From: Actinomadura graeca
Lineage (GTDB): Bacteria; Actinomycetota; Actinomycetes; Streptosporangiales; Streptosporangiaceae
Direction: 5' to 3'
NCBI RefSeq assembly: GCF_019175365.1
Contig: NZ_CP059572.1
Coordinates: forward strand, 496,001 to 560,000
Length of the DNA stretch: 64,000 nucleotides
Each line of letters starts with the position of its first letter. The first letter of the stretch is position 1. This document shows positions 15,281 through 23,897 of the stretch, piece by piece. Below the pieces are notes generated by a model that saw only the letters and a list, made by a program, of their open reading frames with translations, was not told where the DNA came from and searched no databases. The translations under genes and the position numbers were made by a program.

Positions 15281-17038
15281 TCAGCCGGTGACGCCGAGGT
15301 TGGCGTAGTCGTACATGCCGTAGCCCGCGTGGAAGTACACGTTCGTCAGGTTCGTCGGGCGGTAGAGCAGCGACTTGGCGTACACGTTCGGCAGGATCGC
15401 GGCCTGCTCGCGGATCTTCCCGTCGATCTGGTTGTAGATCTTCGCGCGGCCCGCGGCGTCCTGGACCTTGACGACGTCGTCCCAGAGCTTGTTGACCTCG
15501 GGGTCGTTCAGCTCCTCCGGGTTGGCGTTGCCGGTGGGCACGATCGCGTCGCCGTCGGAGACCGGCTGCAGGTAGCCGTAGCCGGTGTTCCAGTCCGGCG
15601 CCCACCCGTAGGTGCCGAGGCCGATCTTCTCCTTGGCCATGAACTTCGGCGCGCCGAGCTGCTCGTTGGTGTAGGTGCCCGACGGGTACCCCTTCAGCTC
15701 GATCTTGATGTTGACCTTCGCGAGGGACTGCTGCAGCGCCTCGGCGGTGGCCTTCTCCTTCGGCCGGTCACTCCGGAAGATCATCGTGGTGGAGAAGCCG
15801 TTGGGCTGGCCGCACTTGGCGAGCGCCGCCTTGGCCTGCGCCGGGTCGCCGGTGTAGGTCGGGTCCGCCTTGGTGTAGAAGTCGGTGCCCTTCTCGCGGC
15901 CCTGCACCGACGGCGGCTGGATCGACGTCGACACCTGCCCGCCGACCTCGCCGCCGTACGCCCGGTACATCGCCGAACGGTCCGCCGCGTACACGATCGC
16001 CTTGCGGCACTCGATGTTCGGGATGTTCTTGACGTTGATCGGGACGTACCAGTGGAACCCGGCGAGCGGGTTGTCGGCGTTGGCCTTGAGCTTGGGGTTG
16101 GTCAGGATCTGCTGCCGCGCGGCGGCCTGCACACCCGAGCCGGGGAGGTCGACCTGCACGGTGCCGGCCTGCAGGCGGCTGTCGATCTCCTCCGCCTTCA
16201 GGCCCGACTGCACCTCGATCTTGTCGGGGAGCTGCTTGCGGTTCGGGTCGGTCGCCGGGTCCCAGTTGGTGTTGCGGACCCAGGTGCCGCCCTTCTTCGG
16301 GGTGTAGTCGCCTTCGAGCTTGTACGGGCCGCTGGAGACCGGGTGCATGCCGTAGCGGGCGCCGGTGTCCTTCGCCGCCGGGACCGGGGCGGTCTGCCCG
16401 GAGAAGCCGACCACCTGGTCGAACTCGCTGAACGGCGACTTCAGGTTGAACACCACGGTGTAGTCGTCGGGGGTGGACACGCCCTTGAAGTTCTCAAGGT
16501 TCTTGTCCTTGAAGGGGCCCTTGTACCCGTCGGCGGCCAGCAGCTGCGGGAAGTAGGACGGGCCGTTGTGCAGGACACTGCGGTCGAAGGTCCGCGCGAC
16601 CCCGTACTTGATGTCCTTGGCCTTGATCTCGGTGCCGTCCTCGTACTTGACGCCCCGCTTGAGCTTGTACGTCCAGGTCTTGCTGCCGTTGCTGGGAACG
16701 CCCGGCGCCTCCGCCAGGTCGGGGACCATCTTGGTGCCCTCGTTGCCCGGCTTGGAGTTGTAGGTCATCAGGCTGCGGGAGAAGATCCGGACGAAGTTCA
16801 GCCCGTAGGCGTAGTAGATGTTCGCCGGGTCCAGCGACTCGAAGTCGTCCGGCTGAGCGAACTTCAGCACGCCGCCCTTGTGGTCGGAGGCGTTGACGAC
16901 CGCCGTCGACCCGGCGTCGAACTTGGAGCCTCCGGTACCGCCGCCGCCCTCGTCGTCACCGCCGCCGCAGGCGGACAGCCCGAGGCCCAGGACGACGATC
17001 CCCGCCGCCGCACTGGTCACCACCTTGGGAGATTTCAT
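15281..17038 (-). CDS. oppA: Peptide-binding lipoprotein (SBP family 5), OppA-like
   Basis: Extracellular receptor of the importer, 585 aa, within the usual family size. It has a lipoprotein signal peptide: KK-poor but positive start MKSPK, hydrophobic stretch to about 20, and lipobox LSAC with lipidated C24, followed by a Gly/Asp/Glu linker. The family-5 signature region is present (FVRIFSRSLMTYNS and the TYKLKRGVKYEDGTEI area). RBS AAAGGGAA precedes the ATG. It sits second in the operon, after the OppC-like permease rather than first, which is unusual. The ligand is not deducible; peptides are most likely, but nickel- or sugar-binding members exist. Confidence 0.93.
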   Translation of the reverse strand: MKSPKVVTSAAAGIVVLGLGLSACGGGDDEGGGGTGGSKFDAGSTAVVNASDHKGGVLKFAQPDDFESLDPANIYYAYGLNFVRIFSRSLMTYNSKPGNEGTKMVPDLAEAPGVPSNGSKTWTYKLKRGVKYEDGTEIKAKDIKYGVARTFDRSVLHNGPSYFPQLLAADGYKGPFKDKNLENFKGVSTPDDYTVVFNLKSPFSEFDQVVGFSGQTAPVPAAKDTGARYGMHPVSSGPYKLEGDYTPKKGGTWVRNTNWDPATDPNRKQLPDKIEVQSGLKAEEIDSRLQAGTVQVDLPGSGVQAAARQQILTNPKLKANADNPLAGFHWYVPINVKNIPNIECRKAIVYAADRSAMYRAYGGEVGGQVSTSIQPPSVQGREKGTDFYTKADPTYTGDPAQAKAALAKCGQPNGFSTTMIFRSDRPKEKATAEALQQSLAKVNIKIELKGYPSGTYTNEQLGAPKFMAKEKIGLGTYGWAPDWNTGYGYLQPVSDGDAIVPTGNANPEELNDPEVNKLWDDVVKVQDAAGRAKIYNQIDGKIREQAAILPNVYAKSLLYRPTNLTNVYFHAGYGMYDYANLGVTG

Positions 17039-17074
17039 CGATTCCCTTTCGCTAAGACCGGACGTTCGCCGGGG

Positions 17075-18079
17075 TCATCGGGCCCGTGGGTCCAGGGCGT
17101 CGCGCAGCCCATCGCCGAACAGGTTGAAGGCCAGCACGGTGATGAAGATGGCGAGACCGGGGACGATCACGAAGTGAGGGGCGACCGAGTACAGCTCGGT
17201 GGCCTGCGACAGCATCCCGCCCCACGAGGGATCGGGCGGGTTGATGCCGACACCGAGGAACGACAGCGCTGCCTCGAACAGGATGTTGGTCGGGATCAGC
17301 AGCGTGGAGTACACCAGGATCGGCGCGACCAGGTTCGGCAGGATCTCCTTGAACAGGATGTAGGAGTTGCGCGCGCCCATGCTGCGCGCGGCGTCGACGA
17401 ACTCGCGTTCGCGCAGCGACATGGTCTGCCCGCGGATGATCCGGCCGATGTAGGGCCAGTTGAAGAACCCGATGATGAACACCAGGATCGCGATCCGCAG
17501 GTTGTTGCCCTCCAGCCCGGCGAGGTTGTTGGGGATCACGCCCACCAGCGAGATCGCGAACAGCACCAGCGGGAAGGCGAGGAACACGTCCATCGTGCGG
17601 GCGATCAGCGTGTCCACCCAGCCGCCGAAGTACCCGGCGGTGATGCCCATGATCGTGCCGATGACCACCGACACCAGCGTGGCGAGCACGCCGATGAGCA
17701 GGGAGACACGCGCCCCGTACAGGACGCGGCTGAACAGGTCGCGCCCGTTGATGGGCTCGACGCCGAAGATGTGGTCGGCGCTCATCCCGCCGAGCGGCTT
17801 GGTGGGGCCGCCGAGCGTCGCGTCCACCAGGTTCTGGTGGAAATCGTTGGGCGGGCTGCCGAACCAGCCGGTGACAAGGCCGGTCACGCCGGGCAGCGAC
17901 AACACGATCAGGATCAGCACCACGATCCCGCCCGCGATGGCGACCTTGTCGCGCTTGAGCCGAAGCCAGGCGATCTGTCCGAGGGAACGACCCTGGATCG
18001 CCTTGCGATCGACGCCCGCGAGGACGGCGTCCGGTTGGGCCTCGCCCTCCGCTCCGGACACCTCGATCGGTGCGGTCAC
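17075..18079 (-). CDS. oppC: Oligopeptide ABC transporter permease OppC-like
   Basis: Second permease subunit, 334 aa, with six helices and the cytoplasmic coupling loop MSLREREFVDAARSMGARN. An N-terminal cytoplasmic extension of about 45 residues precedes the first helix (the OppC_N motif LKRDKVAIAGG). The GTG start has a strong AGGAGG site 8 bases upstream. It is the first gene of the operon, so the promoter must lie in the 478-base gap to its right. The gene order oppC-oppA-oppB-oppD-oppF differs from the textbook A-B-C-D-F. Confidence 0.93.
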   Translation of the reverse strand: MTAPIEVSGAEGEAQPDAVLAGVDRKAIQGRSLGQIAWLRLKRDKVAIAGGIVVLILIVLSLPGVTGLVTGWFGSPPNDFHQNLVDATLGGPTKPLGGMSADHIFGVEPINGRDLFSRVLYGARVSLLIGVLATLVSVVIGTIMGITAGYFGGWVDTLIARTMDVFLAFPLVLFAISLVGVIPNNLAGLEGNNLRIAILVFIIGFFNWPYIGRIIRGQTMSLREREFVDAARSMGARNSYILFKEILPNLVAPILVYSTLLIPTNILFEAALSFLGVGINPPDPSWGGMLSQATELYSVAPHFVIVPGLAIFITVLAFNLFGDGLRDALDPRAR

Positions 18080-18557
18080 GCTCCGTACCTCCTAGCCCTT
18101 CGGGCCACTTGGCCGCCGGCGTACGCGGTCCGGGCGGCGGCGAAGATCGTCCGCGGCCCCCGTGCCCGTTACGCCGTGTTTGCTGAAGGGAAACGTAGTC
18201 CTTCGGGCACGACTGTCCATCCGTGAGGCGGGCTTCGCCAGTACCCGTATCTGACTTGTGATCTCGTCGTCATCTCGGGCACACGTGCCGCACAACACTT
18301 CCGGCAAATCGCCCGAATAGTACGTACGCCGACACCCTGGACGGCAACACGAAACCGGTCTAGACCGGGAAGCTTTACCGTACTGAGTCCGTTCCGAGAT
18401 CGATCGTCCGCAGGTCAGCCGCTTCGCGCGCACAAAACGGCGGGCCGGGACGCCCCCAGGATCGCACACGCGCAAGGCGATGATCACCAGGAACGCCCGG
18501 CCCGCCGCCGGACCGTGACGCGCGGGCCGCCCGCCCCCCGGGGGACGGCCCGGAAGA
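18080..18557 (-). promoter_or_regulatory. Long non-coding leader/promoter region of the opp operon
   Basis: No gene is supported in these 478 bases. The middle (18180-18430) is clearly more AT-rich than its surroundings and is the likely promoter. On the minus strand TTGCCG and TACTAT are 19 bases apart, with TACTAT near 18315-18320. CCGGTCTAGACCGG at 18355-18368 is a perfect 14-base palindrome upstream of it, a candidate operator. At the right end, CGGCGGGCCGGG near 18439 and its complement near 18498 can form a long-loop hairpin that may terminate the upstream gene. All of this is pattern reading, not tested. Confidence 0.45.
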
Positions 18558-18986
18558 TCAGGAGATGCCGCGGTTGCGGAGGATCTGCTCGATCTCCGCC
18601 AGCTCCGGGTCACCGGACGGCTGCGCGCCGCCCACCGCGCCCTTGCCCTTGGGCGCGCTCCCCGCCTGCTTCCGCCGCCCGCCACCCCCGGCGGCCCTGC
18701 CGTCACCGCCCGCGTTGCCCGCGCGGCGGCTCAGCATCGCGCCCGAGGTCAGGTAGAGCAGCACCGCCAGGCCCGCCACGGCGACGCCCGCCCACTTCAC
18801 CGGGCTGAAGGCCAGGTCGACGAAGAACTCGGTCACCCCCGTCATCGCCGCCGCCAGCGGCACCAGCGACAGCGCGGCGCCGCGCATGCCGGACGCCGCT
18901 CCCCGGCGCCGGTAGACCCCCCAGCTGGTGACCAGCCCGACCAGGGTCACTCCAAGACTGATCGCGAAAATGGCTGCGTCGCTCAT
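18558..18986 (-). CDS. Small membrane protein of unknown function
   Basis: 142 aa. Three hydrophobic segments are seen (about 4-24, 37-55 and 63-80). A low-complexity Gly/Arg/Lys-rich linker follows, then a short conserved-looking acidic helix at the C-terminus (DPELAEIEQILRNRGIS). That last motif resembles the short C-terminal helices of actinobacterial membrane proteins that dock on partners, but I cannot name a family. It is alone on its transcript: the HAD gene downstream on the right is 255 bases away. No functional call is justified. Confidence 0.75.
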   Translation of the reverse strand: MSDAAIFAISLGVTLVGLVTSWGVYRRRGAASGMRGAALSLVPLAAAMTGVTEFFVDLAFSPVKWAGVAVAGLAVLLYLTSGAMLSRRAGNAGGDGRAAGGGGRRKQAGSAPKGKGAVGGAQPSGDPELAEIEQILRNRGIS

Positions 18987-19122
18987 GCCGGCCCCTCACT
19001 CCGTGCGGTGATGCTCCTCCCATCGTCACACGTCCCGGCGCCGATGCCGCTCCTACCGCCGGACGGTTTGCCGGGGCCCGCGCCTCCTCCTCCGGCGGGA
19101 CCCGTCCCCTAGGGACCGCCCC

Positions 19123-19148
19123 CGGGGTAGCAGGGGGCCGCTACCCCG
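19123..19148. terminator. Hairpin downstream of the HAD gene
   Basis: CGGGGTAGC (19123-19131) pairs with GCTACCCCG (19140-19148) around an 8-base loop. Flanking GCCCC/GGGGC can extend the stem with a small bulge. It lies about 95 bases after the minus-strand HAD stop (19242), consistent with a terminator. Confidence 0.6.
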
Positions 19149-19241
19149 CCGGGGGCACCGCCGTCCCGGCGGAGATCAACATCGGGCAACGGTTGGACGT
19201 CGAACCTGTGGAGCGGGAACGCGCCCGCCCCGCGCGCGGCC

Positions 19242-19982
19242 TCACGCCACCAGCGACGACAGCCGTTCCAGGGTCACCTCGCGCAGCGAGCGCACCACCG
19301 TGCGCCCCGGCGCCGGCGGGATCGGCAGCACGCCCGGCACGGCGACGGTGACGCAGCCCGCGGCCTCGGCCGCGGCCACCCCGTTCGGGGAGTCCTCCAG
19401 CACCACGCACCGGCGGGGGTCCGCGCCCAGCCGCGCGGTGGCGGTGAGGTACGGCTCGGGCGCCGGCTTGGTGCGCTCCACCTCGTCGCCGGCGACGCTC
19501 AGCCGGAAGTGCCCGCGGCCGATCGCGTCCAGCACCGGCTCGATGAGCCTGCGGTGGCTGGAGGACACCAGCGCGGTGGCGACGCCCGCCTCCCGCAGCC
19601 CGGTGAGCAGGTCCTTGGCGCCGGGCATCAGCGGCACGCACGTGCTCAGCCGCTCGACCATCCCGTCCAGCATCCGCCGCCCGACCTCCCCGGGCGGGGC
19701 CGGCGACCCCGTCAGCTCCAGCATGTAGGCCACGGCGACGTCCAGGGACCCGCCGACCAGGCGCTCCTGGTGCGCGGGCGTCCACGTCCCGCCGAGCCAG
19801 GCCATCACCTCCGACTCGACCTCCAGCCAGAGGCGCTCGGAGTCGATCAGCAGCCCGTCCATGTCGAACAGGACGGCCTGGAGCCGCCCCGCGCCGCCCC
19901 CGGCCGCGTCCCCGGCCGCGTCCCCGCCTGTGCCCCCCACGTCGCTCCCCACGTCATCGCAGAACCGCCGGTACCGGAGCAC
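19242..19982 (-). CDS. HAD-family hydrolase (beta-phosphoglucomutase/phosphatase-like)
   Basis: Cytoplasmic phosphohydrolase of the HAD superfamily, up to 246 aa. Motif I is VLFDMDGLLIDSE with nucleophile D40 and acid/base D42. A helical cap follows (about 55-120). Motif II is the SSSHRR serine region, motif III K in ERTKPAPEPY, and motif IV VVLEDSPNG. This pattern fits subclass IA enzymes such as sugar-phosphate phosphatases or beta-phosphoglucomutase; the substrate is unknown. The start is uncertain: the first 30 residues from GTG 19982 are Gly/Ala-rich and a later start near residue 11-16 is possible. Confidence 0.88.
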   Translation of the reverse strand: MLRYRRFCDDVGSDVGGTGGDAAGDAAGGGAGRLQAVLFDMDGLLIDSERLWLEVESEVMAWLGGTWTPAHQERLVGGSLDVAVAYMLELTGSPAPPGEVGRRMLDGMVERLSTCVPLMPGAKDLLTGLREAGVATALVSSSHRRLIEPVLDAIGRGHFRLSVAGDEVERTKPAPEPYLTATARLGADPRRCVVLEDSPNGVAAAEAAGCVTVAVPGVLPIPPAPGRTVVRSLREVTLERLSSLVA

Positions 19983-20092
19983 CCGGCCTCGGGAATGTCT
20001 GGAAGATCCCAGCCTATCCAGGCTGCGGACGGTGACGGACGGGGCACCGGAACGGTAGCGTGCCCGAAAACTACCAACGGGTAAGGAGTGGC

Positions 20093-20551
20093 ATGAGCGC
20101 CTACGGCACCATCCTCGTCGGCACCGACGGCTCGGACTCCTCGTTCCGCGCGGTGGACCGCGCGGCGCGGCTGGCGGCCGCGACCGGCGCCACCCTGCTG
20201 CTCGCGTCCGCCTACAGCCCGATGCCCGAGCGCGAGCGGGCCAGTGCCGCCGACCGGCTCGGCGACCTCGCCTACAAGGTGCAGGGCGCCACCCCCGCCG
20301 AGGACGCGCTGCGCGCCGCGCGGCGCCGGGCCGCCGCCGCCGGCGCCACCGGCATCGAGCAGGCCGCCGTGCAGGGCGACGCCGTCGACGTCATCTCCAC
20401 GCTGGCCCGGGAACGTTCCGCCGACCTCGTGGTGATCGGCAACCGGGGCCTCAACAGCTTCGCCGGCCGCATCCTCGGCTCCGTCCCCGCCGGCCTCTCG
20501 CGCCGTCTCTCGTGCGACGTGCTGATCGTCCACACCACCGACGGCAAGTGA
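20093..20551 (+). CDS. Universal stress protein (UspA family)
   Basis: 152 aa, a single Usp domain. The nucleotide-binding start TILVGTDGS (D12) and the C-terminal G-2X-G-9X-G(S) type loop, seen as GNRGLNSFAGRILGSVP, indicate the ATP-binding subgroup. The ATG at 20093 is preceded by AAGGAG at good distance, so the 11 extra upstream residues are rejected. Usp proteins act in the cytoplasm during stress or hypoxia. It is monocistronic, divergent from the HAD gene, with 178 bases before the PAC2 gene. Confidence 0.93.
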   Translation: MSAYGTILVGTDGSDSSFRAVDRAARLAAATGATLLLASAYSPMPERERASAADRLGDLAYKVQGATPAEDALRAARRRAAAAGATGIEQAAVQGDAVDVISTLARERSADLVVIGNRGLNSFAGRILGSVPAGLSRRLSCDVLIVHTTDGK

Positions 20552-20623
20552 CCCGATCGTGACCCTCGTTCCGCCCCGGGCGTACAGGGCGGGGTCTGGC
20601 GCCGGAAGGCTGGGGTAGGTCAG

Positions 20624-20643
20624 TGTCAGGACGTAGGCTGACA
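20624..20643 (+). promoter_or_regulatory. Inverted repeat over the putative -10 of the PAC2 gene
   Basis: TGTCAG-N8-CTGACA (20624-20643) overlaps TAGGCT (20634-20639), a plausible -10. The coding start is about 90 bases later, leaving a leader with an AAGGAGG ribosome site near 20717. A repressor binding here would block the promoter. Confidence 0.4.
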
Positions 20644-20729
20644 GCCACCGATCATGAGCGGGACCCCCCGCCCCCGGGAATGACGGGCCCCCGCGGTGAC
20701 GCTGTACCGACGTCGGAAGGAGGCAGCGC

Positions 20730-21572
20730 GTGGTCGAGCTCGAAAGCGTGCCGGAACTCGTCGATCCGGTGCTCGTGGCCGCCTTTGAGGGGTGGAACGA
20801 CGCCGGCGAGGCCGCGAGCGGGGTCATCCAGCACCTGGAGTCGACGTGGGAGGCGGTGCCGATCGCCGAGCTCGACCCCGACGACTACTACGACTTCCAG
20901 GTCACCCGCCCGATCGTCGAGATGGTCGACGGGGAGACCCGCGGCATCACCTGGCCCACCACCCGGATCTCCTGGGCGCGGCTGCCCAACGGCCGCGACG
21001 TGGTCCTCGTGCACGGCATCGAGCCGAACATGCGCTGGCGCTCGTTCTGCCGGGAGCTGGTCGGGCTGATGCTGGAGCTGGACGTGCGCAACGTCGTCCT
21101 CCTCGGCGCGCTGCTCGCCGACGCCCCCCACACCCGCCCGGTCCCGGTCACCGGCGCGGCGTCCGAGGCGGGCCTGGTCAACACCCTGCACCTGGAGCCC
21201 GCCCGCTACGAGGGCCCCACCGGGATCCTCGGCGTCCTGCAGGACGCCTGCGGCAAGGCCGACCTCGACACGGTGTCGCTGTGGGCGGCCGTCCCCCACT
21301 ACGTCGCGCAGCCCCCGTCCCCGAAGGCGACGCTGGCGCTGCTGCGCCGCGTCGAGGACCTCCTGGACGTCACCGTCCCCCTCGGTGAGCTGCCCGAGGA
21401 GGCGCGCGCCTGGGAGAACGGCGTCAACGAGCTGGCCGAGGAGGACTCCGAGGTCGCCGAGTACGTCCGCACCCTGGAGGAGCAGAAGGACGCGACCGAG
21501 CTGCCCGAGGCCAGCGGCGACGCCATCGCCCGCGAGTTCGAACGCTACCTGCGGCGCCGCGACCCCGGCTGA
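20730..21572 (+). CDS. PAC2 family protein (proteasome-assembly-chaperone fold)
   Basis: 280 aa cytoplasmic protein. The opening LVAAFEGWNDAGEAASGVIQHL and the central GIEPNMRW and GALLADAPHTRPVP blocks are typical of actinobacterial PAC2 proteins. The fold is shared with eukaryotic proteasome assembly chaperones; in actinobacteria a link to the proteasome is suggested but not proven, to my knowledge. The C-terminus is a charged helix. The GTG at 20730 has an excellent AAGGAGG site. It converges on mshC, which is also its neighbour in other actinomycetes as I recall. Confidence 0.9.
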   Translation: MVELESVPELVDPVLVAAFEGWNDAGEAASGVIQHLESTWEAVPIAELDPDDYYDFQVTRPIVEMVDGETRGITWPTTRISWARLPNGRDVVLVHGIEPNMRWRSFCRELVGLMLELDVRNVVLLGALLADAPHTRPVPVTGAASEAGLVNTLHLEPARYEGPTGILGVLQDACGKADLDTVSLWAAVPHYVAQPPSPKATLALLRRVEDLLDVTVPLGELPEEARAWENGVNELAEEDSEVAEYVRTLEEQKDATELPEASGDAIAREFERYLRRRDPG

Positions 21573-21648
21573 CCGGGCGCGCCACGCGGAGCGGGCGCGC
21601 CGCCCGGACCGGGACCGCCGCCGGGACCGGCGCGCCAGGTGGCGGCCG

Positions 21649-22878
21649 TCAGGGCTTGACGCCGAGGAGCGCGTCGGTGAGCGCCCCCACCTGCGACGGC
21701 GCGGACGCGTCGTCGCCCGCGGCTGCGGCCCACGCGTCCACCGCCGCCAGCGCCGCCGGGGCGTCAAGGTCGTCGGCCAGGTGCGCGCGGACGGCGTCCG
21801 CGACCGGCGCCGCCGCCGGGCCCGCCGGGCGCGCCACCGCCGCCCGCCACCTCCCGAGCCGCGCCTGCGCCGTCTCCAGCTCCGCCGCCGTCCACTCCCA
21901 GTCGGAGCGGTAGTGGTGGGCCAGGAGCGCCAGCCGGATCGCCATCGGGTCGGTGCCGTCCCTCCGCAGCCGCGACACGAACACCAGGTTCCCCCGCGAC
22001 TTGGACATCTTCGCGCCGTCCAGCGCGACCATGCCCGCGTGGACGTAGGAGCGGGCGTGCGGCCGCTCCCCCGTCGCGACCTGCGCGTGCGAGGCGCCCA
22101 TCTCGTGGTGCGGGAACGCCAGGTCCGAGCCGCCGCCCTCCACGTCGAACGCCATCCCGAGGTACTCCACCGAGATCGCCGAGCACTCCACGTGCCACCC
22201 CGGCCGCCCCTCCCCGAACGGCGACTCCCACCCGGGCTCGCCGGGCCGCCGCGCCATCCACAGCAGCGCGTCAAGGGGGTCGCGCTTGCCGGGCCGGTCC
22301 GGGTCGCCGCCGCGCTCGGCGAACAGGGGGGCCATCTGCGCGCGGCCGAGGCCGCTGACCCGCCCGAAGTCGGGGTCGGTCGCGATGGGGAAGTAGATGT
22401 CGCCGCCGACCTCGTAGGTGGCGTCCTTGGCGCGCAGCTTCTCGATCATCTCGACGATCAGCGGGATCGCCTCGACCGCGCCGACGTAGTGGTCGGGCGG
22501 CAGGACCCGCAGCGCCGCCATGTCGTCGCGGAACAGCTGGATCTCCCGGTCGGCGAGCGACCGCCAGTCCTCGCCGGTGTGCCGGGCACGTTCCAGGAGC
22601 GGGTCGTCGACGTCCGTGGCGTTCTGGACGTAATGGACGGGGTGCCCGAGATCCCGCCACATCCGGTTCACCAGATCGAACGCCACATAGGTGTTCGCGT
22701 GCCCGATGTGCGTGGCGTCGTAGGGGGTGATGCCGCACACGTACATCCGTGCCGTCGCCTGCGGCTCGACCGTCCGCGCCGCGCCCGACCCGGTGTCGTG
22801 CAGCCGCAGCGGCCGCGTCGCGGCGGGGAGCCCCGCGTCGGAGAGGCTGGGGACATCGGAGGCGTGCCACGATCGCAT
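21649..22878 (-). CDS. mshC: L-cysteine:1D-myo-inositol 2-amino-2-deoxy-alpha-D-glucopyranoside ligase
   Basis: Mycothiol biosynthesis step three: ATP-dependent joining of cysteine to GlcN-Ins in the cytoplasm. The 409-aa protein is a class I aminoacyl-tRNA-synthetase relative. Its HIGH motif is at 57-60 and KMSKS at 290-294. Zinc ligands fit C48, C232 and H257 (FPHHEMG), which recognise the cysteine thiol. It lacks the tRNA-binding C-terminal part of CysS, separating it from a cysteinyl-tRNA synthetase. The ATG is only six bases from a TAAGCT -10 box, so the mRNA is probably leaderless. Firm identification, and good evidence that the host makes mycothiol. Confidence 0.96.
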   Translation of the reverse strand: MRSWHASDVPSLSDAGLPAATRPLRLHDTGSGAARTVEPQATARMYVCGITPYDATHIGHANTYVAFDLVNRMWRDLGHPVHYVQNATDVDDPLLERARHTGEDWRSLADREIQLFRDDMAALRVLPPDHYVGAVEAIPLIVEMIEKLRAKDATYEVGGDIYFPIATDPDFGRVSGLGRAQMAPLFAERGGDPDRPGKRDPLDALLWMARRPGEPGWESPFGEGRPGWHVECSAISVEYLGMAFDVEGGGSDLAFPHHEMGASHAQVATGERPHARSYVHAGMVALDGAKMSKSRGNLVFVSRLRRDGTDPMAIRLALLAHHYRSDWEWTAAELETAQARLGRWRAAVARPAGPAAAPVADAVRAHLADDLDAPAALAAVDAWAAAAGDDASAPSQVGALTDALLGVKP

Positions 22879-22890
22879 ACGGAAAGCTTA
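22879..22890 (-). promoter_or_regulatory. Leaderless-type -10 box of mshC
   Basis: On the minus strand TAAGCT (22890-22885) ends six bases before the mshC ATG. This places the expected transcription start at the start codon. No ribosome site is visible upstream. Confidence 0.55.
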
Positions 22891-22967
22891 TCCATGCCCG
22901 GTCGGTGGGATTACTCCGAGATGACCGTGATAGGCGGTGAGTGTCCGGACGGCCGGGGACACGCAGG

Positions 22968-23891
22968 TCACGAGGGCCGCACGCGCGGGTCCAGGGCGGA
23001 GTACCCGACGTCCACCAGCAGGTTCGCCGCGACCACGAACAGCGTCACCAGCAGCGTCACCCCCATGATCACCGGGGTGTCGCCGAGCGCGATCGACTGG
23101 TAGACGAGCTGTCCCACGCCCTGCAGCCCGAACACCTTCTCGGTGACGATCGTCGAGCCGACCAGCGCGCCGAGGTCGACGCCGAGCTGGGTGACCACGG
23201 GGGCCAGCGCCGCGCGCAGCCCGTGCCGGCAGACGACCCGCCGCCGCGTCAGGCCCTTGGCGTGCGCCGTGCGGACGTAGTCCTCCCCGAGGACGTCCAG
23301 CATCGCCCCCCGCGTCAGGCGCGTGTAGGTCGCGACCATGAGCGACGCCAGCGCGATCCACGGCAGGACCATCCGCTGGAGGAAGTGCTCCTGCAGCGGC
23401 GGCCCCGCCTCGAACGGGCCGCCGCCGAACAGGTGCAGCAGCGCCAGGGCCATCACGAACGGCGGCGTGGACAGGCCGGCCAGCACCAGCACCGTCGCCG
23501 CCCGGTCCCACACGCTCCGCGCCCTCGCCGCGCCGAGCACGCCGATGGCGATGCCGCCGGCGAACCACAGGACGCCCGCGCCGGCGACCAGCCACAGCGT
23601 CGTCGGCAGCCGCTCGGCGATCAGCCGGGCCACCGGGGCGCCGCTGACGTAGGAGTCGCCGAGGTCCCCGCACAGCAGCCGCCGCATGAACCGCGCGTAC
23701 TGGACGAGGACGGGCTCGTCCAGGCCCAGGGTCCCGCGGATCCGGCCGAGGGTCTCGGCGGTGGCGCGCGGCCCGCCGATCACCCGCTCCACCGGGACGG
23801 GCGACACGTGCAGGAACACGAACACCAGCGTGGACACCAGCCACGCCACGGCCACCGCGTGCAGCAGCCGCCCGGCGAGGAAGCGCGGCAC
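22968..23891 (-). CDS. ABC transporter permease, OppB/DppB type
   Basis: 307 aa inner-membrane permease with about six helices. The first is residues 9-29; a 70-residue outer loop follows. The coupling loop is RTAHAKGLTRRRVVCRHGLR. It begins with GTG at 23891, seven bases past the stop of the OppC-type gene, so both are on one transcript. Neither a substrate-binding protein nor an ATPase is encoded next to the pair, unlike the complete opp operon at 11.9-18.1 kb. It may borrow ATPases or a receptor from elsewhere. The substrate is unknown; peptides or nickel are the family norms. Confidence 0.9.
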   Translation of the reverse strand: MPRFLAGRLLHAVAVAWLVSTLVFVFLHVSPVPVERVIGGPRATAETLGRIRGTLGLDEPVLVQYARFMRRLLCGDLGDSYVSGAPVARLIAERLPTTLWLVAGAGVLWFAGGIAIGVLGAARARSVWDRAATVLVLAGLSTPPFVMALALLHLFGGGPFEAGPPLQEHFLQRMVLPWIALASLMVATYTRLTRGAMLDVLGEDYVRTAHAKGLTRRRVVCRHGLRAALAPVVTQLGVDLGALVGSTIVTEKVFGLQGVGQLVYQSIALGDTPVIMGVTLLVTLFVVAANLLVDVGYSALDPRVRPS

Positions 23892-23897
23892 CGCCGC

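Noticed and set aside
21649..22878. Cysteinyl-tRNA synthetase
   Set aside because: HIGH/KMSKS and zinc ligands fit CysS too, but the length (409 aa) and missing anticodon domain fit MshC.
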